A stretch of DNA of 39,454 bases from NCBI GenBank assembly GCA_903893795.1, contig CAITNO010000064.1:1-39454 (forward strand), given 5' to 3'. Shown here piece by piece: positions 1 to 8,578 of the stretch. The notes under the pieces were generated by a model. That model did not search any database. It had not been told where the DNA came from and saw nothing but the letters and a program-made list of their open reading frames with translations. Positions within the stretch are counted from its first letter, which is position 1, and each line of letters starts with the position of its first letter. A program made the position numbers and the translations under genes. Origin of the DNA: Candidatus Hydrogenedentota bacterium. GTDB lineage: Bacteria > Hydrogenedentota > Hydrogenedentia > Hydrogenedentales > CAITNO01.

Positions 1-644
1 AGCTGCAGCGCCTCGACCCAGCCGGGGATGAGCTGCTTCACGGTGAAGGTGGCCGGCTCCTTGCGGTCATAGGAGCTGTCGAACACGGTGCCGTCAAGGA
101 GCGTGCCCTTGTAATGCACGGTCACTTCGTCGTCGGCCTTGGGGCTCGCGCCCGAGCCTTCGGTCATCACCGAATACTGCAGGCCGCTGGCGGTCGTCTT
201 GACGCCGTCTTTCTTGCCGTTCTCGGCAAGGAAGTCCTCGGCGATCTTGATGTTCTTGTCGCCGTCAACTTTGCGCTTCTCGTCTTCGACTTTCTTCTGG
301 TCGGCACGCTTGGCCTGCACCTGGTCGCGCAGCTTCATCTGGGCTTCCATCATCTGCTGGTCGGTCATGGCCAGGGCGCGGTTCTTGAACACGTCGCCCA
401 AAGCGCCGATCACGACGTCCGGATTGATGTCAATGCCGCCGCCCTTGATGCTTTTGCCAATCTGCACGCCTATGGCGTAACTCACATTGTCAACCTCGTT
501 CTGCAGCGTCACTGTGCTCTTCTCCTGATTCGCCGGGGCCGCCGCCGCGGGGTCGGCCGGCTTTGCGTTGGAACCGTCCTGTGCCACTGCGCCCAGGCAG
601 CACAGCGCCGCCAGCAGCATTGCAAACACGAACATACGCTTCAT
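1..644 (-). CDS. FKBP-type peptidyl-prolyl cis-trans isomerase, exported (C-terminus outside window)
   Basis: Reading from the ATG at 644 toward the window edge gives a signal peptide (MKRMFVFAMLLAALCCLGAVA, cleaved near AQDG), a low-complexity Ala/Pro stretch, then an FkpA/Mip-type N-terminal helical dimerisation domain (starts near VSYAIGVQIGKSI; charged helix rich in Lys, Asp and Gln around residues 100-130). The FKBP fold begins near residue 150, with recognisable VTVHYKGTLLDGTVFDSS and the IPGW motif just before the window edge. The family catalyses proline isomerisation during folding of periplasmic or outer-membrane proteins. A GAGGA ribosome site lies about 9 nt before the ATG. The last part of the FKBP domain is missing only because the window begins here. 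The gene is co-directional with the aminotransferase at 813-2072, about 170 bp away. Confidence 0.93.
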   Translation of the reverse strand, partial: MKRMFVFAMLLAALCCLGAVAQDGSNAKPADPAAAAPANQEKSTVTLQNEVDNVSYAIGVQIGKSIKGGGIDINPDVVIGALGDVFKNRALAMTDQQMMEAQMKLRDQVQAKRADQKKVEDEKRKVDGDKNIKIAEDFLAENGKKDGVKTTASGLQYSVMTEGSGASPKADDEVTVHYKGTLLDGTVFDSSYDRKEPATFTVKQLIPGWVEALQ

Positions 645-812
645 GGAATGGTCCTCATCGGGTGCGTTGCGCTGGCAGACAACCCACTTTCCAAGTCCGA
701 CAGGGAGTTGGACGGGGGAATCCCGGCAGCGGCAAAAAGAAATTCTAACTCATACCGAAATTGAACGCATACGGTACTCCACATGGGGACAGACTTCAAG
801 TTTTTCTTGGAA

Positions 813-2072
813 TCAGCCGATGCGGGGCCAGGCTTCCGAAAGGAGCGTCAGCGCCTCGTCCACCTCGTCGCGGGTGATGGTGAGCGGCGGGCTGACCCGC
901 AGCACTTTGCCCGCCAGCGGACCCAGGAAATGCACGCCGCGCTTCGTTTTGGCCCGGTAGGCCTCCACCACGCAGGCGTCCGCCGTGGCCGCGTCGGCAA
1001 TGTCGATGCCGAACACGAGCCCCTCGCCGCGCACTTCCAGGATGAAGGGAAACTTCTGCTTCAGCGCCTCAAGTCCCTTGCGCAGCCATTTGGCGGCGCG
1101 GCGCGCATGGGCCACCACCTTTTCATCCTCAAACACGTCGAGCGTGGCGCAAACGGCGGCGCAGGCCCCGGGCACGCCTGAGAAGGTGTCCGACGCCTCG
1201 CCGTAGTGCAGCGAACCGAGCACATCGGCACGGCCCACCACGACCGACGCGGGCACACCGCTCGCCACGCCCTTGCCGAGCACGACAAGGTCGGGCTGCA
1301 CGCCGTAGCTCTGCCAGGCATACATGTTGCCCGTGCGGCCAAAGCAGGCCTGCACCTCATCAAAGATGAAGGGAATATCGTGTTCGCGGCACCACTGCTC
1401 CAGGAGCTGGTGATACCATTTGGGCGGGTGATAGGACCCTTTTGCGCCCAGATAGGGCTCGGTGATCAGCAGGGCCACTTTGTCCGGTGCCTCGTTCCAG
1501 ATGGCGTCCAGTTCGGCCCGGTAAAACGCCTCCGGCTCATCGCCGCCCATGGGAAACGAAATGAACCGCACGTTGGGGTTGGGGCTGGTCTCGCCCGACA
1601 CGTCGGCCGCAAGGCCTTTCTTGCCGTGGAATCCGCCGCGCGTGGCCACCAGAATATTCCGTTCCGGGTGGTGGTGCATGGCCGCCCACATCGCCTTCTG
1701 GATGCCCTCGGAACCGCTGGCCGCCCACAGGGTCTGCTGGGCGTTCGCATTGCCCTGCATGCTCCTGATGAGCCTGCGCGATGCGTCAATCTGCACCTCT
1801 GTCACCATGTTGTATGCGTTGAGCGGCAGGCCTTTGCAGTATTTGGCCATGCGCTTCTCGAATCCGCGGTGGGCATAACCAAGGTTGGACACCAGCACGC
1901 CCGAAGTGAAATCGATGAGGCGGCGCCCGTCGGCCGTCCACAAACTGCGGCCTTTGGCCCGCGTGATAACCACCTGCGTGGGGGTCCAGGTGGACTGGCT
2001 CTGCGCCACATACTGGTCCATCAGCAGCCGCAGTGCATTGCTCTTGGGTTCGTTGTCAAAAGAAATGGTCAT
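813..2072 (-). CDS. Class III PLP-dependent aminotransferase
   Basis: The 419-residue protein has the fold-type I class III layout: substrate and phosphate-binding region with ASGSEGIQKAMWAA (about 118-131), the FIFDEVQACFGRTG block (Asp238 contacts the pyridine nitrogen, Gln241 follows) and the Schiff-base lysine in LGKGVASG (Lys267). Members (ArgD, GabT, 4-aminobutyrate or ornithine transaminases) move an amino group between an omega-amino acid and 2-oxoglutarate or pyruvate. The substrate cannot be read from the sequence. I chose the ATG at 2072 because an AGGAG lies 8-9 nt upstream; an upstream extension is possible in frame but has no ribosome site and is not family-like. It lies downstream of the Rrf2 regulator gene (same strand, about 190 bp gap), so co-regulation is plausible but not shown. 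Confidence 0.92.
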   Translation of the reverse strand: MTISFDNEPKSNALRLLMDQYVAQSQSTWTPTQVVITRAKGRSLWTADGRRLIDFTSGVLVSNLGYAHRGFEKRMAKYCKGLPLNAYNMVTEVQIDASRRLIRSMQGNANAQQTLWAASGSEGIQKAMWAAMHHHPERNILVATRGGFHGKKGLAADVSGETSPNPNVRFISFPMGGDEPEAFYRAELDAIWNEAPDKVALLITEPYLGAKGSYHPPKWYHQLLEQWCREHDIPFIFDEVQACFGRTGNMYAWQSYGVQPDLVVLGKGVASGVPASVVVGRADVLGSLHYGEASDTFSGVPGACAAVCATLDVFEDEKVVAHARRAAKWLRKGLEALKQKFPFILEVRGEGLVFGIDIADAATADACVVEAYRAKTKRGVHFLGPLAGKVLRVSPPLTITRDEVDEALTLLSEAWPRIG

Positions 2073-2232
2073 GAATGCTTCTCCTGGGTGAAGAATCGGA
2101 TGAAAGCAGGCAACGGGCATCTTTTCCGGGGCTAAACTGGGGCTGACACTGTGGTAAGAAGCGTGCTTCCCAACGGTCCGAAACTGAAACGGCTGTACCT
2201 CCCCCGTCTTCATCCCGTCCCAATGCCTGCAT

Positions 2233-2267
2233 TAATTCCTAATTCGCAATTCCCAATTCACAATTAT
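2233..2267. repeat. Five-copy 7-bp tandem repeat (YAATTCN)
   Basis: Units on the plus strand are taattcc, taattcg, caattcc, caattca and caattat, with no spacers. The stop codon of the Rrf2-type gene (2264-2266) lies inside the last unit. The tract is AT-rich in a GC-rich setting and resembles slipped-strand microsatellite DNA. A second AATTC-containing tandem repeat precedes murB (4802-4829). Confidence 0.8.
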
Positions 2268-2677
2268 ATGTAATACATGTCCGAGGGGGCAACGATGTCG
2301 GTCATGCGGCGCAGCGTGGTGGCCCGCATCGCGTCTCCTATGCTCGCCGCCACTGCTTTCCAGAGGCCACGCAGTTCAAGACCATGTCCGTCATCCACCG
2401 GGGCCGGCTCCAGGATGGGGCCGTCAATGGCCTCCACAATGTGCAGCAGGTTGATTTGCTCCGGGTCCTGGGCCAGATTGTAGCCGCCCTGGGCGCCGCG
2501 CACACTGTGCACCAGCCCCGCCCGTTTCAGTTGGAGCAGAATGTGCACCAGGTACTTCTCGGGAATATGCCGGCGGTTGGCGATCACCTGTGCGGTCAGT
2601 ATGCCGCCCTTGCGGTGACACAAAGAGAGTTCCACCATCGCCCTACAGGCGTATTCACAACGTGCGGAAATGTTCAT
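2264..2677 (-). CDS. Rrf2-family transcriptional regulator
   Basis: The 137-residue protein matches the Rrf2/IscR/CymR family from end to end. It has an N-terminal winged helix (MNISARCEYACRAMVEL, then the recognition region RRHIPEKYLVHILLQLKRAGLV), a wing SVRGAQGGYNLA, and the dimerisation helix after HIVEAIDGP. IscR and NsrR carry three clustered cysteines after the dimerisation segment to bind an Fe-S cluster. Here that segment (PAPVDDGHGLELRGLWKAVAASIGDAMR) has none, so it is more likely a cluster-free CymR-like regulator; this is inference. The ATG at 2677 has an AAAGGAT site upstream. A promoter with two palindromes sits directly upstream (2719-2755), fitting autoregulation. The aminotransferase gene follows on the same strand. 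Confidence 0.93.
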   Translation of the reverse strand: MNISARCEYACRAMVELSLCHRKGGILTAQVIANRRHIPEKYLVHILLQLKRAGLVHSVRGAQGGYNLAQDPEQINLLHIVEAIDGPILEPAPVDDGHGLELRGLWKAVAASIGDAMRATTLRRMTDIVAPSDMYYI

Positions 2678-2718
2678 GCTGGATCCTTTCCAAAAACACC
2701 CATATCCCGACCTTCTAT

Positions 2719-2755
2719 GTAATTATTACCATTTTGCTCCAGTATTTCAAACTGG
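2719..2755 (-). promoter_or_regulatory. Promoter with two overlapping palindromes, upstream of the Rrf2-type gene
   Basis: On the minus strand a -35 TTGAAA (2750-2745) and a -10 TAATAA (2728-2723) are 16 bp apart (17 if AATAAT is taken as the -10). A perfect 11-bp palindrome, GTAATTATTAC (2719-2729), covers the -10. A 17-bp site with CCAGT/ACTGG arms (2739-2755) covers the -35. Both are suitable operator positions for a dimeric repressor. Rrf2 proteins often repress their own gene, so these are the best candidates for its operators. Confidence 0.6.
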
Positions 2756-2889
2756 CCGGGTATAGTCTTTTATTCCTGACCCTTGGGAAGAATGCAGCAG
2801 TATGTAAAGTAAGAGGCCGCCCCTGGCAATAATCAAAGGGGAAAGTTCCGAATCCTCGTTTTGGAGACTCCTTTATCCAAAGTGAGAGG

Positions 2890-3138
2890 TCAAGCGGCGG
2901 GATTCTTTCGCGTGGAATCCAAGTACAGGGTGTCTGGACAGATGTCCTGTTCGTGCGGCCTAGTCACGGTGCCCAACTCGGCGCATACCTAGCGAAAATA
3001 CGCCTCCTCGCGCAGTTCCGAAAACACGCCCAAATCCAGCAGGTGCCGACAATCGTGTACCCCGACCTCACCATTGCTGAAGACAATCTCCAGACGGTAT
3101 TCGCTCAGCGGTGTAACGTTCTTGACTCTCGGGTTCAT
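2890..3138 (-). pseudogene. DUF2442-family gene interrupted by an in-frame amber codon
   Basis: From the ATG at 3138 the frame reads MNPRVKNVTPLSEYRLEI, continues VFSNGEVGVHDCRHLLDLG and reaches EAYFR, then meets TAG at 2991-2989 (codon 50). The same frame continues with VCAELGTVTRPHEQDIC and PDTLYLDSTRKNPAA to TGA at 2890. The second half is the conserved DUF2442 C-terminus (family form GTVxWPxxxDFCPDTLYLxS). The whole is 82 codons, the usual family length. The codon after AYFR is often Gln, so CAG to TAG by one transition is the simplest cause. The conserved Trp is also Arg (AGG). DUF2442 proteins are small, often paired with DUF4160 in toxin-antitoxin-like pairs; no partner is visible. It lies 60 bp downstream of glpK. 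Confidence 0.8.
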
Positions 3139-3197
3139 GCGTTTATCTCAGCCGCCTATTATTGGCTGCTCTCAATAGAAGCTTCCCAGCGCTAGCC

Positions 3198-4688
<1,491 letters not shown>

Positions 4689-4801
4689 CACCGGTCCTCC
4701 GTTGCAGCCGCCGCACAGTCCGGCCGCCGTTGTGATTCCATTCTACGGGAAGAGGGCGGGCAAGGAAAACACGTCGTGAGCAGGAATGTGGTTCGCGCGG
4801 A

Positions 4802-4835
4802 AATTCTGACACCTGAATTCTGACTCCTGTATAAT
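4802..4835 (+). promoter_or_regulatory. murB promoter built on a 14-bp tandem repeat
   Basis: A perfect -10 TATAAT (4830-4835) is preceded at 18 bp by CTGACA (4806-4811), which matches five of six positions of the -35 consensus. Two 14-bp units (aattctgacacctg and aattctgactcctg, 4802-4829) differ at one base and abut the -10; the first supplies the -35. Transcription would start near 4842, only about 3 nt before the murB ATG. Confidence 0.7.
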
Positions 4836-4844
4836 GCCCGTATC

Positions 4845-5735
4845 ATGGACGATGTTCTCGACAATGCCCCCTTTCCCTATGCGCGGCTGGACTTTCCGCT
4901 GGCGCCGGTCACGCTGTACAACATCGGCGGCCCGGCGCGGATCGCGCTGCTGCCGCGAAATGCGCCGGAGGTGGACGAGGCCTGGCGGTGGATGGTGGCC
5001 CAGCCCCTGCCCCGGTTGGTTCTGGGCGGCGGGTCAAATGTGCTCATCAGCGACAACGGGTTTCCCGGCATTGTGCTGTTCACCACCCATCTCACACGGA
5101 TGGAGGAGCTGGGTGACGGCCGCTACCGCGTCGGCTCGGGCGTGCCCCTGGCGAGGCTCGTGCGCGACGTCATGCTGCCCAACAACTACGCCGGCGTGGG
5201 CGCGCTCACCGGCATACCCGGCTCGGTGGGCGGGGCGATATACATGAACGCGGGCACGGCAAACGGATCCACGTGCCAGTTTCTTGAGTCGGTCAACCTG
5301 ATGAACAACGGGGGGCTCCGGTCACTGGAGATGGACCCGTCGCTGTACAGCTACCGCGGCCAGAATTTCTGCGGCATTGACGATGTGATTCTGGGTGGTG
5401 TGTTCCGTTTTACGCCCGCCGAAGAGGATCAGCGGGCCCTGTTTGACCATTACATGCTGCGCCGGCGCGAGAAGCAACCGCAGGGGCACTGCTGCGGGAG
5501 TGTGTTCAAGAACCCGCCCAACGATCATGCGGGACGGCTCATCGAGGCCTGCGGGCTCAAGGGCGCCCGCGCGGGGGGGGCGGTCATCAGCCCGGTCCAT
5601 GCAAACTTCATCATGAATGAAGACGGGGCCTCTTTTGACGACGTGCTCGGACTCATCCATCTCGCCAAGGAGCAGGTCCGCGAGCGTTTTGGCATTGCGC
5701 TTGAGGAGGAGGTTCGGATCATCCGTTCCCGTTGA
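4845..5735 (+). CDS. murB: UDP-N-acetylenolpyruvoylglucosamine reductase
   Basis: The 296-residue protein reduces the enolpyruvyl group of UDP-GlcNAc-enolpyruvate with NADPH to give UDP-MurNAc, the second committed step of peptidoglycan synthesis, in the cytoplasm. Visible FAD-binding elements are LVLGGGSNVLISD (58-70) and GIPGSVGGAIYMNAG (123-137). The catalytic triad fits Tyr170-Arg171 (SYRG), Ser219 in the type II motif GSVFKNP, and a Glu in LEEEVRII near the C-terminus. No Shine-Dalgarno sequence precedes the ATG, and the promoter places the transcript start a few bases away, so translation is probably leaderless. It is not in a mur/fts cluster; pilT follows on the same strand. Confidence 0.97.
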   Translation: MDDVLDNAPFPYARLDFPLAPVTLYNIGGPARIALLPRNAPEVDEAWRWMVAQPLPRLVLGGGSNVLISDNGFPGIVLFTTHLTRMEELGDGRYRVGSGVPLARLVRDVMLPNNYAGVGALTGIPGSVGGAIYMNAGTANGSTCQFLESVNLMNNGGLRSLEMDPSLYSYRGQNFCGIDDVILGGVFRFTPAEEDQRALFDHYMLRRREKQPQGHCCGSVFKNPPNDHAGRLIEACGLKGARAGGAVISPVHANFIMNEDGASFDDVLGLIHLAKEQVRERFGIALEEEVRIIRSR

Positions 5736-5747
5736 CGGCCGGACTGT

Positions 5748-5771
5748 GGGACGGCCGCACCCGGCTGTCCC
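5748..5771. repeat. REP-like palindrome, GGGACRGCCG family
   Basis: Ten-base arms GGGACGGCCG (5748-5757) and CGGCTGTCCC (5762-5771) pair around a 4-nt loop with one G-T wobble. No T-run follows, so it is a poor intrinsic terminator. The arm recurs at 29564-29573 and in shorter form at 8544-8563. Confidence 0.65.
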
Positions 5772-5794
5772 TGCGAAAGGGGGGGCATGTGGGG

Positions 5795-5819
5795 TATAAT
5801 CATGCCGGAAACAGGCATG
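5795..5819 (+). promoter_or_regulatory. Candidate pilT promoter -10 and adjacent inverted repeat
   Basis: A perfect TATAAT lies at 5795-5800. The -35 at 17 bp (tgcgaa) is weak, so an activator may be needed. Immediately downstream is an inverted repeat CATGCC/GGCATG (5801-5806, 5814-5819), spanning the likely start site and possibly an operator or 5' hairpin. The pilT ATG is about 60 nt further on. Confidence 0.4.
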
Positions 5820-5868
5820 CCGCCCCCGCCGCAGTATCGCGGCATGCGGCCAAGGATCGGGTGAAGTC

Positions 5869-6921
5869 ATGAATATGAAAGAACTGTTCGATGTGGTCGA
5901 CCAGGAGCGGGCGTCCGATCTGCTCATCACCGCGGGCGCGCCGCCCATTCTGCGCATCGACGGAGAGCTGTTTCGCATGCGGGCCGAGGCATTAACGGCG
6001 AAACAGACGAAAGAGCTTATCTATGAAATGCTCAGCCCCGATCAGCGGGACAAGTTTGAGCTTCACAAAGAACTCGATTTTTCCCTCGCCACCGACCGCA
6101 AGACCCGGTTCCGGGTCAATGTGTATTCCCAGAAGGGGGCGGTGACCGCCGCATTGCGGCCCATTCCCAGCAAGATCCCCTCTCTCGGTGAACTGGGCCT
6201 GCCGAGCCACATCACCGACCTGGCCATGGCGCGCCAGGGACTGGTGCTGGTGACCGGCCCCACGGGCAGCGGCAAAACGACCACGCTCGCCGCGCTGCTG
6301 GAAGTCATCAACAACCGGCGCTCCTGCCACATCATCTCGGTGGAGGATCCCATTGAGTACGTGCATGAGCACCGCCGGAGCATTGTGGACCAGCGCGAAA
6401 TCGGCGAGGACACGGAAAGTTTCCCCAGCGCGCTCAAGTATGTGCTGCGCCAGAATCCGGATGTGATCATGATTGGCGAGTTGCGCGACCTGGAAACCAT
6501 CCAGACGGCGCTGACCGCCGCGGAAACGGGCCATCTTGTCTTCGCCACGCTGCACACCAACGACGCGGTGCAGACCATTGACCGCATGGTGGACGTATTC
6601 CCCTTCGGCCAGCAGCAGCAGGTCCGGTTCCAGTTGTCCATGGTACTGCTGGCCATCGTGTCGCAGCGCCTCGTACCCCGCCGCGGGGGCGGCGGGCGTG
6701 TGCTTGCCTGTGAAATCATGCTCAAGCACAACGGCATTTCCAACCTGATCCGTGAGCAGAAATCCCACCAGATCTACAGCGTCATGGAAACGTGCCACCG
6801 CGAGGGCATGACAACCATGGACAAGTCGCTCAAGGACCTGTGCAGTTCGGGGCTCATCACCCGTGAGGAGTCCATAGGCCTCATGCGCAGCCCCAAGGAA
6901 TTATTGCGCCTGGGCGAGTAG
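5869..6921 (+). CDS. pilT: Type IV pilus retraction ATPase PilT
   Basis: The 350-residue protein is a full-length GspE-family hexameric ATPase of the PilT subgroup, which powers pilus disassembly and twitching at the cytoplasmic face of the inner membrane. The N-terminal PAS-like domain (ASDLLITAGAPPILRIDG) is followed by Walker A GPTGSGKT (130-137), the Asp box SVEDPIEY, Walker B DVIMIGE (198-204) and the His box GHLVFATLHTND (221-232). The C-terminal region ISNLIREQK corresponds to the PilT AIRNLIRE motif, which separates retraction from extension ATPases. Walker B has Ile-Gly-Glu-Leu rather than the common Val-Gly-Glu-Met; this is conservative. The ATG at 5869 (AAGGA about 12 nt upstream) or the ATG two codons on could be used. 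No other pilus gene is nearby. Confidence 0.95.
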   Translation: MNMKELFDVVDQERASDLLITAGAPPILRIDGELFRMRAEALTAKQTKELIYEMLSPDQRDKFELHKELDFSLATDRKTRFRVNVYSQKGAVTAALRPIPSKIPSLGELGLPSHITDLAMARQGLVLVTGPTGSGKTTTLAALLEVINNRRSCHIISVEDPIEYVHEHRRSIVDQREIGEDTESFPSALKYVLRQNPDVIMIGELRDLETIQTALTAAETGHLVFATLHTNDAVQTIDRMVDVFPFGQQQQVRFQLSMVLLAIVSQRLVPRRGGGGRVLACEIMLKHNGISNLIREQKSHQIYSVMETCHREGMTTMDKSLKDLCSSGLITREESIGLMRSPKELLRLGE

Positions 6922-6938
6922 GTAGGGCGTAGGCGTAA

Positions 6939-6975
6939 GGTGCGTGGAGTGGCGTGAAGCGCCACGCAACGCACC
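6939..6975. repeat. REP-like palindrome, GGTGCG/CGCACC family (copy 1)
   Basis: The stem pairs GGTGCGT (6939-6945) with ACGCACC (6969-6975) and GTGGCG (6949-6954) with CGCCAC (6960-6965), separated by a short internal loop. It sits between the convergent pilT and pepA genes. A second element with the same outer arms is at 26808-26844, and both are followed by a similar AATTCC/ATTCC tail. It could also act as a bidirectional terminator, but no T-run is present. Confidence 0.7.
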
Positions 6976-7028
6976 AATTCCGTGTGGGCGATGCACCGGC
7001 CGCGTGATAAACCGCAACGCACCGCCGA

Positions 7029-8519
7029 TTACGCCAGGCCCATGATCCACTTCACCAGCAGGCGCACACCGAAGCCGGTGGCGTGTTTGGGGTTGAGGTG
7101 GGGCACGCCTTTCACCCCGTAGGCCACGCCCGCAATGTCGAGGTGCGCCCAGGGGGTGTCGCCGACGAAGTGCTGAAGGAATGCGGCCGCCGTGATCGTG
7201 CCCGCATCGCGGCCGGACCCGATGTTGCACAGATCCGCGTGGGTGCCCTCCATCTGCTTCTTGTAGTCGTCCCAGAGCGGCAGTTTCCAGAGCCGGTCGC
7301 CCGTGGCCTCGCCAGCCCGGATGAGCCCGTCGATCACCGCGTCGTCGTTGCCCAGAATGCCTGCGCAGCAGTGGCCCAGCGCCACGACACAGGCGCCCGT
7401 GAGCGTTGCCAGGTCCACAATCGTGTCGGGTTTGTATTTGTCCACCGTGTAGGCCATCGCGTCGGCCAGGATGAGCCTGCCCTCGGCGTCGGTGTTGTGG
7501 ACCTCGATGGTCTTTCCGTTGTACGCGCGGACGATGTCGCCCGGCGTCTGCGCCTTTGACCCGGTCTTGTTTTCCACGGCCGGGACGACGGCGATAACAT
7601 TCACCTTCGGCCGCAGCCAGGCAATGGTCATCATGGCGCAAAGCACCGCGGCGGCGCCGCACATGTCGAATTTCATTTCGTGCATGTTCTGCGCGGGCTT
7701 GATGCTGATGCCGCCGCTGTCGAAACAGACGCCCTTGCCCGCGACAGCCACGGTCTTTGTCGCCTTCGGATGGCGGTATTCCAGCAGGATGAGCTTCGGC
7801 GCGTTATCCGCACCCCTGGCCACGCCGAGCAGGGCGTTCATGCCCAGTTTGGCCATCTTCTTCTCGTCGAGCACGGTGCACGTGCAGTCGGACTGTTCCG
7901 CGATTCCCTGGGCAAACCTGGCCAGTGCCGCCGGGGTCATTTCATTGGCCGCCGTGTTGGCGAGCTGGCGGGCGCCGTTTACGCCGGTCGCGATCAGTGC
8001 CGCAAGGCCGCACTGCCGCTCAAGGTTCCCGGCCTTCTTGGCGTCGGGCACGATGATCGTCACCGCGCCGACCTTGGCCGGGACCGATTTGCCTTCCGGC
8101 TGCTTCCGGTACACGTCAAAGTCATATTGCGCCAGCACCAATCCTTCAACAAAGGCGTCGACCGGCACTTCGGGGAAGGCGGAGGCGTCGAAGATGAGCT
8201 TGGTCACGCGGTGCCGCGCAAAATGGCGCACCGCCTTGCCCGCCGCGCGGCGGAGCGTTTCGGCGTCGCAGGCGCCGCGCTTGCCCAGGCCCAGCGCGAG
8301 CACGCCGCCGCAGAGCGCACCCGGCGTGGGGAGATAGTAGGTGGCCTGGGCCTTGCCCGTCACGGCGTCCCGCGCGGCCAGCGCCTTGAAGACCGCTGCA
8401 TGGGCGGGATCGAGCACGGCGCTTTGCAGCGGAAATTCCTTTTCGTACACCGGCACGACCAGGCACGCATCATCCCCGCCTTTTTTCAGCTTACCGGACA
8501 CCACCGCTTTGATTTCCAT
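7029..8519 (-). CDS. pepA: Leucyl aminopeptidase (M17 family)
   Basis: The 496-residue protein is a full-length M17 aminopeptidase, a hexameric cytoplasmic enzyme that removes N-terminal residues using two metal ions. The C-terminal catalytic domain shows GKGVCFDSGGISIKP (Lys262, Asp267, catalytic Lys274), the Asp of KFDMCGAAAV (Asp285) and the family signature NTDAEGRLILADA (Asp344, Glu346, Arg348). These are offset by 8 from the E. coli PepA residues, so all metal and catalytic positions are present. The N-terminal domain is shorter and divergent, as is usual. The ATG at 8519 follows an AGGGAAG site. miaB lies upstream on the same strand with a 59-bp gap that contains a palindrome, so they may or may not be cotranscribed. 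Confidence 0.96.
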   Translation of the reverse strand: MEIKAVVSGKLKKGGDDACLVVPVYEKEFPLQSAVLDPAHAAVFKALAARDAVTGKAQATYYLPTPGALCGGVLALGLGKRGACDAETLRRAAGKAVRHFARHRVTKLIFDASAFPEVPVDAFVEGLVLAQYDFDVYRKQPEGKSVPAKVGAVTIIVPDAKKAGNLERQCGLAALIATGVNGARQLANTAANEMTPAALARFAQGIAEQSDCTCTVLDEKKMAKLGMNALLGVARGADNAPKLILLEYRHPKATKTVAVAGKGVCFDSGGISIKPAQNMHEMKFDMCGAAAVLCAMMTIAWLRPKVNVIAVVPAVENKTGSKAQTPGDIVRAYNGKTIEVHNTDAEGRLILADAMAYTVDKYKPDTIVDLATLTGACVVALGHCCAGILGNDDAVIDGLIRAGEATGDRLWKLPLWDDYKKQMEGTHADLCNIGSGRDAGTITAAAFLQHFVGDTPWAHLDIAGVAYGVKGVPHLNPKHATGFGVRLLVKWIMGLA

Positions 8520-8543
8520 CGCTCTTCCCTTTCGCTCCTGTAA

Positions 8544-8563
8544 GACAGCCCCTCTTGGCTGTC
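8544..8563. repeat. REP-like palindrome GACAGCC/GGCTGTC
   Basis: Seven-base arms GACAGCC (8544-8550) and GGCTGTC (8557-8563) flank cctctt. It lies between the miaB stop and the pepA start. The same arm sequence appears in the composite element at 29525-29603. Confidence 0.6.
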
Positions 8564-8578
8564 GGCATGTGCAACCTG

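Noticed and set aside
785..812. GGGGACAGACTTCAAG followed by CAAG/CTTG arms as a terminator or REP for the aminotransferase gene
   Set aside because: It resembles half of a REP-type palindrome, but the partner arm and a T-run are missing, so no feature can be supported.
2953..3195. 80-codon plus-strand frame opposite the DUF2442 remnant
   Set aside because: It is the antisense of the DUF2442 remnant, which has clear family similarity in the other direction.
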